A stretch of 62,000 nucleotides of DNA, from the NCBI RefSeq assembly GCF_964340395.1, contig NC_135551.1, positions 7,889,379 through 7,951,378 of the forward strand. The letters are read 5' to 3'. Shown in pieces: positions 45,701 through 59,400 of this stretch. A program made the translations under genes and the position numbers. Below the pieces are notes generated by a model. That model saw only the letters and a list, made by a program, of their open reading frames with translations. It ran no database searches and was not told where the DNA came from. Origin of the DNA: Glandiceps talaboti (Eukaryota; Hemichordata; Enteropneusta; Spengelidae). Within the stretch, counting starts at the first letter, position 1; each line of letters opens with the position of its first letter.

Positions 45701-48700
45701 TGTAAGTCATTGGAAAAACCAAGATGACAGTCAGTGATTGCTATCATGGAAGTAACTGAGGTTGGCAAAAATGATGAAACCTTTGTTATTCACTTGCCCA
45801 GTGGACAAACTTGGTAACTTTTGTCCCGGACTTTTGTGGGATAACATGAAGTTTGTGCGTCATTTGGATGACTTCATTTCATAAAAGGGGTTCTACTACA
45901 AATCATTTGAAGCTCCTTTATGAATAAAAACAATAATACAGTCAATGCTGACAGAATGATATCAAATAAAATGTTTCGTTTGATACATTTGAATTATTAT
46001 ACAATGAAATTATTACTCTTGTCTTCCTAATTCTCGTGTCCCTAAACCGGTATGTCCCTACTAGTAATGATATGAGCCACATGTGCGTTGAGTGTTATCT
46101 CCTGTCTATCATTTCACATTGTTGTTGATTCAGTGAAATAAACTACGATGTACGGCCGCTACTATGACGTATTGACGCACCCACCAGTCATTCAACTGTC
46201 AAAGTTCACGCCCCCTCTCTATAGCATATTGCTGGTTTGAAGTCGGAAGTCACCTGATAATACTTCATGACCCATCGAAAGGTCATGCAAGGCTTGTAGT
46301 TTTGGCTCCATCGTGATCGTATTTCTTGTTTGTTCACATTCAGTTGTTGCTGTTCCTACTTTTTAGCATGATTATTTACAGTTTAAGGTACTGGTCCGAC
46401 GGACCAGACAAGGTCAAATTTGTGTGGTCCGCCCAAAAAAATCACTGGTCCCGGACCTCGGACCAGTGGATTTGTTCACCCCTGCAGAGACTTGTACTAC
46501 ACACCATAGTTTGATAAGAACAGGTTTATGGTCTTGTTATGTGTTCATGAAATGCCATGGAAACTGGAAATTTAGTTGTGAATGTGAACTAAAGTGGCCA
46601 TAAAACTGGTCTTATCAAATGATGAAATGTAGCACAAGTCTCTATACTTCCAACATGCTGTTATTAATCCAATGCAATTGTTAACTTTCCCTGTTTGTAA
46701 CAGGTTCCATTTGTCCACAGTCTGATGTCAACAGTTGTACTACTAATCAAACATGATTTAGTTCCATGATGTAATGATGATGATGTAAGGTGATACCAGT
46801 GGAGTTTGTAATCTGGTTTTTGCTCTGTTGGTTAGAAGAGATAGTTATTTGTTATGCATATAACGTCTATTATAATTATTCTCAAGTATAATATACTATG
46901 CATGCCTTCAGTGTCATATGACATTGTTACCACAGGTGATGCTGTATAATAGACATTTTAGTGTAAATGACTTGTGTCATCAAAATATTTATGTGTTAAA
47001 AATAACACATGGTATGTCCTATAAATAGCAGCAAGTGATGGCCCATAGATCTTAACCATACACATACATGTACATGTAGAAGCTCCTAGGCACACAATTC
47101 AATGCTAGGTTCTCATGCTATCTTTACAATGCAGTCTTAAAGACCAACCTTGGATTAATTATAGTATAAGATTAAAATCTAGGAGAGAAAAAGGGTTGTT
47201 TGACATGGTTTAAATAAACAGTAGTAAAACTTGGTACAGAATAAAAGAATGATCCCATGTATAAATCCTTATTACAAGTAAACTTGATGTAAGAATCAGA
47301 TAACACTAATGCAATGGGCTGAAATTGAAACTCAACTCTTTAAGAACTAAATACGACCCTTCTTATGTTCAGGACCAAACATTATTTAAAGACTAGACAT
47401 TAAGGTATATATGGTGTCATCACCGAAAGTTTTCCCATAAATCCATGCAGGAAATCTCCAAAATGGCCACAAACACATATCAAATGCAGCAGAACTTCTT
47501 TGCAAGATTTCAAAGTTGAATATATGTATGTTACTAAGGTACTATTTTATCACTTAAAATCATGCAAGTTGATAGCAGTTATGAATTACTGAAATAAGGC
47601 TGACTGGACTTTTCCTGTTAAGTATTCATAGCGTGACTCGGATTTCAGATTACTAATTAATTATTATCTTACATTCATTTTGCAGATACCCTGGATGCAC
47701 AGACTATAGCCAAGACCGTGCCAATATTCCAACTACGTGAAATCTGTCTGCAGCCACTGTCACTAGCTCTAGACTCCAAAAATAACAAGTTAGCAATGTG
47801 TGCACTGGGTGGATTACAGGTGATATATTGTAGATTTCTATAAATACGTCATACATGGAGTTTTTTTGAAGTCTTTGTAAAGATTTACATAAAACTAATT
47901 ATTGTGAAAGCCTAAGTTAGTAGATGTAACCTTGTTTTATTCTTCATTTAAACATTGGCCCCAGTTGAAAAAATACAGCTAACCTTTACACGAAGTGCTT
48001 CTCTGATTCCAATTCATTGAAAAGGGAAAGCTTACCTTATGAATTCATTATGTTTGATAAAAACTTGGATGTTGAACAAGATAAAATGCATTGGTTTCAT
48101 TCACTTTCACTTACCAGTATGATGTTGGCATTGATCAGAATGAAGGCAGAGGTGACAAACATGAGTTGCTAGGCAACTGTGACAATGTTACGTATATGTA
48201 AACCTACCTTAGCTGTAACTGGGATATTTTGATTTCAAATAACCAAAAGCTACATCTACTAAAATTACTTATAAAAAAAAGACATTGAATCTGTTATTTA
48301 GTGGTCAGTATTATCCATCAGTGGTGTAGTGGCAAGGTTAAATCTTAAGGGAAAGCTTGGTTTTGAGTCTGTGAAATGTTAAATTGTCTGTGATTGTGTA
48401 ATTGTAGTATTGTTTCTCAATCAGACAACCACGATATATTCACTGAAAAGTGTTAAAAATATCAATGGTTAGAAATTGTACATGTTAGTCAGTAGTCGAT
48501 CTTATCCGTAAATAGTGCAGTAACAGGTTGAAATTGTGATTGCTGATGAGGTATTGATTTTAGCTGGGGACCCCAAAAATCAATTTGATTTGGTTTACTG
48601 TAGTGTACCATATCCTACATGTATATAGAGCTTAGAATTAACAAAACCAAATCACTGAGGGAACAGATATCGATGAGCGTGTCACTTATCATATTTGGGC

Positions 48701-51700
48701 AAGTGCGGGACGTGATACGGAAAATTATTTGCTTGAGTTCGATGTGCATGCTCTCAACTGAATTGCATTGGAATCAATACTGGCATGTACATGTATGATA
48801 ATAGCTCAGTTTTGTAATCACATATGGATAGTATACATATTTTCAGAGATGAACATTTTTTGTACATGTATTCAGTTACAAGTTTTTTTTTGATACTTCA
48901 CACAGATATGAAACGTTATCCTCTATTTTATACCCACAGAAATTTATTGCTGATGGTAGATTTAAATCCAATGCAAGTGAAGAAAAAGAAGACAATCAAA
49001 TGCTTAGCCAGATTTTGAAAACGTTATCTATAACTGCAACTCTAAATGAAGAGTTACAGGTAGAAATTATGAAGGTAAGGGCTTAGCTGAATATCTGAGA
49101 AGGTATGCCACAAGCTAAACTTTCAACATTTGTGGAGGCATGTCGTGTATATTACTATGGCTAAGAGTGGGCAGTTAGGATTTACAATTTCAAATGCCAG
49201 CGGGCCCCCCCCCCAAAAAAAAACAACAACAAAAAAAACAAAACAACAACAACAAACAAACAAACAACAACAACAACAACAAAACCCAAAAACCAAACAA
49301 ACAACACCAAACCAAACAAACAAACAAAACCCCAACACAACCCCCCCCAAAAAAAACAAAAAAAAACAACAACAAAAAACAAACAAACACACACAAACAA
49401 ACAACAACAAAACAAACAAACAAACAAAAACACCACCAACAACAACAAATGAACAACATACTTACAAACAAAAGCAGGACAAAACTAAACAAAAAAAGTA
49501 TGGTATGGTATGTGGAAAGAAGTTAGGGTATACAAATAATTTGATACAAATGGGACATATGGGGAAAAATAAAAAGACAGACTCGGATATGCAACATCTG
49601 TGTTCCTAACATAATAAACATCACATAGACACACACACAGATATCATGAATGTATGAAAGTAGTAGTGTATAAATTACATGTCAATTCAGATTTAATCCT
49701 GAATAGAATTCAGTGTAATTCAATTTAATATTGTAATAATACTTACACAGGACAATAGGTTTTCATCTCGTCAATGACCTCCATATTATATAATGTGTAA
49801 ATTGACAATGTGGCAGACAGAGGAGAAATATAATCATTGTAGAATATGAATTGTCTCTGTCAAAGAAATAAGAATTAAAATCAATATTCACTATATGCCA
49901 AGTGCTAGCCAAGCTGAATGCATTCAAATTAAAAACGTGAGAATTTTAAGCATAGTTGTAGACCACAACAACACACATGTATATCATTGCTGCTGCAGTG
50001 TTGAAATACATTATGATTCATAAAGATTTTAATCACAATTATTATTTTCCCATTTTGCTTTGATTAATAATGCACAGGTACATTGTATAATTATATTGTT
50101 CTAAACAGAAAATACTTGTAACTTAAGGGGTTTGTTATTACTCATCCTTGACTTGTAGTGACAAGGCCCCTTAGGTCATACATATTTAACTATAAATGAA
50201 GAACAAGATTTGGGAATAACAGTACATATTTAATGAGAAATTTCGAGTTTAGCAGACTTTCTCTGTTGTTAATATTATGTTCCTCAAAGAGAACCAATAC
50301 CAGTGATACTCTATCTCTCATTTCACCTTTTCTATTTTTCGGGGTTTTTTTTGTGGGGGGGGGGGGGGGGTGTGTGTGTTAGACGTAGACATACACACCG
50401 ATGTATTTATCAGTTTATGATAGATACAGCTATCGTCACCACAGAGTTGTCTTGATTAATAGTTACTGTAAGTTACCATTGATAACATTTCATTTGCATC
50501 TAAATTACCCCTAGCAAGTGAAGTTTATAGGTTTTATTAGCTGAGTGAAAATACTAGCTTTAACTGTAATTTATACCGTGCATGAGCCAAATTGAACAAA
50601 AAATGTAGAATATATACAATGCACGTCTGCATCATTGGTTTTGCTGTATTCGAAATATGATTCAAAACATTCAAAATTACCAATACTCTCCCCAATTTTT
50701 CTTTGATATTACCGGCGCTGGTCTAATTATGTTATTTTCCAATATTTTCCTTCATTCAGCCAGAAAATACTCATGACCTAAGGGTTGTCACTACTTGTCT
50801 AGCCACTCGTAGTGACAAAGGCCCCTTGGATCACTCTTGGCTGAATGAAGAAAATATTACAGAATAATATTATCATCTAAGTATTCTTGTATGATAATAT
50901 CAATGGCATGTCTTTCGTAGCATTTCAAATATTCTCGTCTGGCTTTATCACAGTTGTAGACTCGTGCTATCCTTCATCAAATCTCAAGATTTCTTTTTAC
51001 GGAGTTAGAAATGATTTGATACCATGTTTACATCCAGACTAGCACGATTGATGGCATAAGAAGGGTTTCCTTGATATTTTAGTATACATGTACATGTATT
51101 ATTATTAAATTATATCATCAGATTCCATGGTTTGTTGGTTTTTATCCCAAAATATCAGTTTCTAGTTCTGCTCAAATGCTTCAAATAAATGAATGTCTTT
51201 TGAAAACCATGTTTCTTTGAGTTTATCTATAAATAGAATTTTTAAAAAAAAAGAAGATATTTGTCTAATTCATGTAAAAAAAAAAAAAAGGTTTCAATAG
51301 ATGAAATACTAGACTAGAACACTACAGAATATTCATTGTCTTATTCAATTATCATGTTTGAATGGGCTTTGAGACATTGTAGACTTTGTAAATCATGACA
51401 AATGATAATTTCCACCTGTTTTGTTGGTGCAGGCATGCAAGCAATACAAATATACTTGTGTGACACGAACTAATTGCCAATTAATTCCAGTAATTGAGAT
51501 GAATGTTTGTATCGGAAATGTCAAACTATGTCTGTATTTGAGAATAGAATATATACGTCCCATAATAGCACATGGATATATACATCCCATAATAGCACAT
51601 GGATATATACATCCCATAATAGCACATGGATATATACATCCCATAACAGCACATGGATATATGCATCCCATAATAGCACATGGATATATGCATCCCATAA

Positions 51701-53341
51701 TAGCACATGGATATATACATCCCATAATAGCACATGGATATATACATCCCATAATAGCACATGGATATATACATCCCATAATAGCACATGGATATATACA
51801 TCCCATAATAGCACATGGATATATACATCCCATAATAACATGGATATATACATCCCATAATAACATGGATATATACATCCCATAATAACATGGATATATA
51901 CATCCCATAATAGCACATGGATATATACATCCCATAATAGCACATGGATATATACATCCCATAATAGCACATGGATATATACATCCCATAATAGCACATG
52001 GATATATACATCCCATAATAGCACATGGATATATACATCCCATAATAGCACATGGATATATACATCCCATAATAACATGGATATATACATCCCATAATAA
52101 CATGGATATATACATCCCATAATAACATGGATATATACATCCCATAATAGCACATGGATATATACATCCCATAATAACATGGATATATACATCCCATAAT
52201 AACATGGATATATACATCCCATAATAACATGGATATATACATCCCATAATAACACATCTTGTATTCATTCTTATATTTTTCCGCTGATGCAACAGTGTGT
52301 CTTAAACGGTGTCGTAAAGAGGCTGTGGTTTACCATAATGTTTAATTATATTAATACATTTATTGATATCGCATAATTTAAAGATTTTACTCAAAGAAAA
52401 GTGTTGTCAAAATTAATTTGAATCTTAGAATTTGAAATAGAAAAAAAAATGCTGAAATCAAATTACCAGGGAAAATGTGATGAAATATTAAACAAAATGT
52501 GACAGCATGCCTTTAGTGAAATATAGTAGTGCCTGGTAGAGATAAATAATTAGTGAGAAATTCCAGGTAGCAATTTTAACTTTAATTTCTGAGGTCAAAA
52601 ATAACTATTTTAGAAATGAAGATAGATAGAATGAAAGTACTGTATGCATACATTTTGTGGAGATATTTTGTTTAAAGTTTTATTGCCAGAAATTATAAGC
52701 CTTACAAAATACACTAAGACTAAATTTATCTACAAATGTACAAAATATCAAAATTTACAAGTCAAATGAGCCACAAGATAGATAATGTAGAGAAAATTAC
52801 AAAAACAAATTTCTGGCTAGGGTCACAAAAATAGTTCTTAGGAACTACATTTTTTTTTGTACATATAGTCAAGCTTGTGGTCCCAAAGTTTATAGACTGT
52901 AAAATCAAGTAGTGACAATATCATTATATATGTTCACAGTATGCAAGTATAATCTTCATGTTGTCACCAGTCCTTTAGCCTTCCTGTGTGCAAAATTAAA
53001 TTTATTGGAGAACTCTGCAATACTTAACAATATTTTACAATACTTCAGCATAGTATTTAGTATTGAAATTTCAAAATATTTCTTGGAAGCAAATCCCAAA
53101 CAGCTCGTCAACATCGTCAGGGGTGTGATTCAGCATTGTTTGTAATTTATCTCTACTATCATTGACATGGCATGTAATGACTTCAAGTTAAACCTGTCAT
53201 ATCTAGTCTAGTTCCTATATGTTATCATTACAATTTACACCTCAACTGGTTTAGTTAGAGACCACCCCGTTGGCATCCAGATTATGTCATATCAAATGCT
53301 GAATGTTTGGATCTCATGATACAAGAAAAAATATGCATTTT

Positions 53342-53389
<48 letters not shown>

Positions 53390-53402
53390 GTCAATCAGTC
53401 AG

Positions 53403-53435
<33 letters not shown>

Positions 53436-56400
53436 CAAACAAACAATCAATGTCTTTATTCAATTATTGCAAAACAACATGCCATAGCAAGCAATGTGGT
53501 AAAGCATACAAAAACAACATACAGAAATAAAGTGAATACAATAAAAATCCTTTAACAAACTGCTGGAGGACTGTTTTAATTTATATCAACAAGAAATTTT
53601 CCAAGAGTAAGTTTATCATCTGAGGTGAAAATATGCAAAAATGTACTTTTGTCATTTAAGGAATGAGGCTTTGAATTATTAATCATAGGTTTTCATTTAA
53701 CACAGTTTATTCCAGACTTTGAGAACTAAAAAGTAGACTCCTAGGCTTTGAATGGCACATGTCTAGATAGTATTTGAAGTGAAGTAACTCTCCAGAGATC
53801 TAACAGGTTATAAAATGTCATAAGTAGTAAGCTGTGCATTTCATGTAGCGCCTAGACAAGGTATCGGGCACTGTAAAGTATCATCAATTTTTTATCAGAA
53901 TTTTTAATAAGTTATTTAATTGAAATAGCAGACAGACTGAATAGTTTTAGAGACACTTTATTGTGTTATCTGATCTCTGAATTCAAATTAGATGCCATGC
54001 ATGGCATAAGTGAATGACATTTGACAGATACTGATGCATGTAGAATGTTAGCAGAGAATAGACAATGTTAGCAGAGAATAGATAACGTTAGCAGAGAATA
54101 GACAATGTTAGCAGAGAATAGATTATGTGATAGCAGAGAATAGACAATGTTAGCAGAGAATAGACAATGTTAGCAGAGAATAGACAATGTTAGCAGAGAA
54201 TAGATTACGTGATATCAGAGAATAGACAATGTTAGCAGAGAATAGACAATGTTAGCAGAGAATAGATTACGTGATAGCAGAGAATAGACAATGTTAGCAG
54301 AGAATAGACAATGTTAGCAGAGAATAGACAATGTTAGCATAGAATAGACAATGTTAGCAGAGAATAGACAATGTTAGCATAGAATAGACAATGTTAGCAG
54401 AGAATAGATTACGTGATATCAGAAAATAGACAATGTTAGCATAGAATAGACAATGTTAGCAGAGAATAGATTACGTGATATCAGAAAATAGACAATGTTA
54501 GCAGAGAATAGATTACGTGATATCAGAAAATAGACAATGTTAGCATAGAATAGACAATGTTAGCAGAGAATAGATTACGTGATATCAGAAAATAGACAAT
54601 GTTAGCATAGAACAGACAATGTTAGCAGAGAGTAGACAATGTTAGCATAGAATAGACAATGTTAGCAGAGAATAGATTACGTGATATCAGAAAATAGACA
54701 ATGTTAGCATAGAATAGACAATGTTAGCAGAGAATAGATTACGTGATAGCAGAGAATAGACAGAATGTTAGCATAGAATAAACAATGTTAGCAAAGAATA
54801 GACAATGTTCGCAAAGAATGGATAACATATCAGAGAATAGATAACGTCAGCAAAGAATAGATTACGTGATATCAGAGAATAGACAATGTTAGCAGAGAAT
54901 AGATTATAGTATCAGAGAATAAAGCGATAAAACGTAGCAGAGAATATACTTTTCCTAAGAACCATAAGGTGATTAAAATATGTAATTTTCATATTGTGTG
55001 AACATTCCTGTCTGTCATCTTGTGATTATCCCCATTATGGCATTGACAAAATATAATATTGTATAATTGAGGAATGGTGCATTGTGGGATGTCATCAAAT
55101 GATACATTTGAGAGAAAGCATTGATATAATTTCCATTCAATATTTCATGTTTTATATGATTTGGTCAGACTGTTACATTAATCAAGAACAAACCTTCATG
55201 CCTAAAGACAATCAGATTATGATGCAGTCTGTCGCGTTGTAAACCATAAAACCATGCCAACAGGCTGTTGATATCTCTTTCTATGATGAAAGTGGACATA
55301 TATTTTAATACTATAGATAAGTTAGGAGTGTTATCTTATAATTGAATGTACCTAAAGTCTGGCCAGGTACAGGTAACTAGGGAGGAAGCTTAGATTGAGC
55401 AGTGAGATGTAAACTATATGATAGGAGCTTTAGGAAATTTATAACTTCAGTTGATCACATTACAAGATTATCAAGTTTCTCCCATTTGTCTGCCCACAAT
55501 TTGCAAAAAATGTAATCTGAGATTTGTAAAATGCCAAATAATCCTGTAGCTAAGATTCAAACCTTCCTGGGCTTCAGGCTGTTTATTATGTTTCAAATGA
55601 ATCCATACAGCCAAGCTGACAAAAACTGTTACTTGTTTGATGTACATACATGTAGTCAATTCTATCTCACTTAAAATTGTTCCACCAAGGGAATGTTCTG
55701 CAACTGGTGGTTCTGGCAGTTTGTTGAATTCATGACTGCCAAAAAATTGACAAAAATGTTGTAAAATTGGTATTGAAATTTGTATTTTGTATTGAAAATC
55801 AATATTAATTTTCATAAATCTAACAATAATGAATTGAACTCCATAGGTCCTTGAAATGTTACAGTAATTAAAAAATAGAATTACCGATTACATTGTGTTC
55901 TATTGTGCATATTTACAATACTATATTGACGTATATTGATACAACCAACCAGTTGTTACGCCATCATCCAATTACTTCTATACAACAGATTGTATAGTTG
56001 TACCTCATACAAAATACATCCTACTAACTAGCTACTGGTACCAGTGGTAGTAATTTATTAATGTTGGGATAAACATTTGATATGATGATTTTCTTTTTCT
56101 TTTTCTTTTTTTCAGTTTTTATTGACGATGACATGTTCCGAGTCATTCACAATTAATGCTAATACTATACTCAAAGTGTCTGAGGTAAGTACATTTAGCC
56201 AATTAAATCAAAGGTTACATAACACATGGTTGTATTATTCTTAATTTCCTCAGTGTTTGATCACAGTATGGTGTATTGATATACTTATATAGGGGCCATC
56301 TCTATTTGTTGCATACAGAAAAAGTTCAGAATTCAAAATCAGTTTAATTTGACAGGGGATAAAGGGACTATCTCATACTAGTCACACAAAAACTCAGAGT

Positions 56401-59400
56401 TCAAAATGTATGGATAAGGGACTGTCTCTACTAGTTGCAAAAGCTCAGAGTTCAAAATCTTTTCTTTTTTTTTGCGGGGGGATAAAGGGACGGTCTCTAC
56501 TAGTTGTAGAAACCCAGTGTACAAAATGTAGTAATTTTGCCTGGAATCATAAAGGGACTGTTTTGGGTATTTCTACTAGTCCCTGTGTTTGCATGCACTA
56601 TTTACTGTATTTGAGGACTCTAGTTGCAGTAGATTAGTCTCACTGTCTCTTTCTTTATGGAAATGACAGATCTTGTTAGAGCAGGCAGGTGTATTGTGCT
56701 CATTGAATGTGTGTTTGATTTGTAGAACACTTCTGATTATAAAGTGTCATGTGATCTACTTCTAACCAATAGTAGCCCTTATCAGAACAGGGAGGTGTAA
56801 TTTATTCATGTTATTTGTAACTTTGTTCAGTTACATATAGAACACTTCTGATTATAAAGTGTTATGTGATCTACTTCTAACCAATGACAGCCCTTATCAG
56901 AGCAGGAAGGTGTAATATATGCAATTATTAATGTGATTTGTAACTTTGTTCAGTTACATATAGAACACTTCTGATTATAAAGTGTCATGTGATCTACTTC
57001 TAACCAATGACAGCCCTTATCAGAGGAGGGAGGTGTAATATATGCATTTATGTATCTTGTGTGTGATTAATTTCTTTATTCAACTACCTCACTACAGTTT
57101 TGTATGGATGTGTATGACAAGTGTAAGATACATGTGAAGAATAAAACCAAGGCAACCTTGATTGGAGCTTTAAGAACACTTTGTCCTACCTCATACCCAA
57201 ATGACTTTTTTTCCCATCATACATCAGTTGAGTCCTCCACTGATGTAGTGACCAAGGTAAAATTGCTGGAGGGATGGATAAGTCAGGCCAATATCTCTCC
57301 ATATCCGGATTTACTGCACATTCAATCTAAATTAACATGGGTTTTGGGAATTAACAACCTTTTTTTCCAAAATTTAATATGTGTCAACACAAAAATAGAT
57401 ACTTGATGACCTGTGAATAGGTGGAAATGATGATACAAATCTCTAGAAAAGATAGATAAAGGACATTTTTTGTGTGGCAAACACACGTTTATTAAACTAT
57501 GACCAATGAATAGAAATAAATGAAACCAAAATGTCACCATAGACATTTATATGAGTGTGTACTGTCTAGATATGGAAGATGTTGGTCTAAATAATAATGA
57601 ACGTGGTCCAATATCAAGTTTACAAATATGTTTTATTATCATCAAATCATTTCGTTGTATTCTGTGATCAATTCTGTGATCAATTCTGTGATCAATTCTG
57701 TGATCAATTCTGTGATCAATTCTGTGATCAATTCTGTGATCAATTCTGTGATCAATTCTGTGATCAATTCTGTGATCAATTCTGTGATCAATGCTGTGAT
57801 CAATTCTGTGATCAATGCTGTGATCAATTCTGTGATCAATTCTGTGATCAATCGTCAATCAATTACAGCCCCTTTATCAGTGATGTTCAAAACCACATAA
57901 CATTACACCAAATGAAACTTAGATATCAATCAATTTTTTTTAAAGTAATGAAATGTAAATAAACAAACCAAACATTTCTTATTTCTGTTTTTCCCTACTT
58001 GAAGTTTTTTTTGTACAAACAAATATCCCCTTCCCCTCTTCCCCTCACCCCTCCCGGTAGAAAGAGAATTATAGACAACCAATGCCAAGTCACATCCTAT
58101 GTCGCCTGACAGTAATACCTGACAAAAGAAATATTATGTTTTGATCTTTGCGGATTGAACATTCAGATTTCTTGTTTCCTGTATGAAAGATTTCAGATTA
58201 ATATGAATAAGGCAAGAATATACGTATTACGAACTGGACATTTAGAGCAAACTTGGTACATGAATTATTGTAACACAAATCTGCAATGGAATGATTTAGA
58301 CAGTATTTGTAAACTTGATACTGAAGACTTTATTTACTTGACAATGTGTGCATGTTTTCTGATAATTATCAGTTTTATATAATTTTCACAGATTTGCATA
58401 GCTACATTGAAAGGCAGTCATCAAAGTAGTACTCATACAGCTGTTAAAGCTACTCTCACTCAAATGCTGAGTTCCATCAGTCTTCATCTCAAAGACAGAC
58501 AAACACACAGGGTAAGGTCATCAGGTGATCATCATGTGGCTCTTGTACTTAAACATGTGATTGTCATGTGGCTCTTGTACTTAAACATGTGATTGTCATG
58601 TGGCTTTAAATAGTACTTTATCATGTGAATGTTAATCAGCTAGTAAAAGTAATTTATCATGTGTCTGTCAGGCAATTCTTGTACTTGATCATGTGATTGT
58701 CATGTGACTTTAGTACATTATCACGTGAATGTCACTCTGCTAGTAAAAAGTAATTTATCATGTGTCTGTCATGCAATTCTTGTACTTGATCATGTGATTC
58801 CCATGTGACTTTGGTACTATATCATGTGAATGCCAATCAGCTTGTAGAAGTAATTTGTCATGTGGTTGTTATACAGCTCATGTTCTTGATCATGTGATTG
58901 TCATGTGACTAGTACTTTATCCACATGGATGTCAATCATCTCAAGTACTTTAATTCATGCAGTTGTCATGCTGTTCTTGTATTTGATCATGTAATTGTCT
59001 TTGATGCACAGCTTGTCATGTGATCATCATATGGCACTTGTAATGCAACATTCAATGTAGTATTTCCATGCAGCTGTAGTACTTTCACATGAGATTGCTC
59101 TGTGTTCCATGTCTGGTTCATGATATTGGCATGTGATCATAATCCAATATCATGTGATTGCCATGTGACCATAACACCAAATCATGTGATTACTATATAT
59201 GCTTTTTGCTTTTTTTTTGCACTAAAATATCACTTTCAAGTCAAGCACTAGATTGAACAACATTGCATGCACAGTTTGATTTCCGAACTTGTTTTTTGCA
59301 CAAGGAGCTAATTTTGTGGTGTTTTTCAGTAATGTGCTTTGAATCTGTTATCACCTTTCTATTTTTGGTATGATTACTACCTCCCATGAGGGTTTGTTTA

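Larger units (their letters stand above)
44187..46742. mobile_element. Palindromic element carrying a nested hAT-like insertion
   Basis: Bases 44187-44293 (with aacctgttacaaacagggaa, attggattaataaca and gcatgttggaagta) are an inverted copy of 46640-46742. The left arm continues after the inner element at 46485 (cagagacttgtactacacac, tttgataagaacag) and pairs with 46600-46640. Before the insertion the element was about 365 bp with arms of about 145 bp and a loop of about 60 bp. Confidence 0.85.
39734..47685 (+). other. ARFGEF3-like intron 1
   Basis: 8 kb. It contains G-rich tracts (39952-39966, 40538-40605, 43495-43556), two small MITEs (41053-41163, 41499-41676), a stop-interrupted open frame (43708-44130) and the nested transposon complex (44187-46742). 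No recognised gene in 41680-43490 or 46750-47685. Confidence 0.75.
49075..56115 (+). other. ARFGEF3-like intron 3
   Basis: 7 kb, dominated by repeats: an A/C-rich low-complexity tract (49205-49495), two palindromic MITE copies (50129-50222, 50731-50872) with a G-run between (50357-50370), a 27/25-bp minisatellite (51546-52255), a retroelement 3' end (53341-53560) and a 20/22-bp minisatellite (54035-54940). Nothing was recognised in 52260-53300 or 54960-56110. Confidence 0.75.

Noticed and set aside
49123-49609. Cys/Phe/Val-rich (-) and Gln/Asn/Lys-rich (+) frames
   Set aside because: Produced by an A/C-only low-complexity tract.
51393-52292. 299-codon frame on - with a 25-residue repeat
   Set aside because: All three minus frames are open through the 27/25-bp minisatellite, and the peptide (IMGCIYPCYYG...) has no non-repeat domain.
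54035-54940. Regular repeats resembling a CRISPR array
   Set aside because: Units are contiguous without unique spacers, and the genome is eukaryotic; it is a minisatellite.
55471-55815. 114-codon frame on -
   Set aside because: Not repeat-derived, but no recognisable family or splice context; a frame of this length can occur by chance in 62 kb. Kept only as a note.
57547-57962. Frames encoding CDQF, SVIN or IDHR repeats
   Set aside because: 12-bp minisatellite inside an intron; no flanking splice sites in frame.
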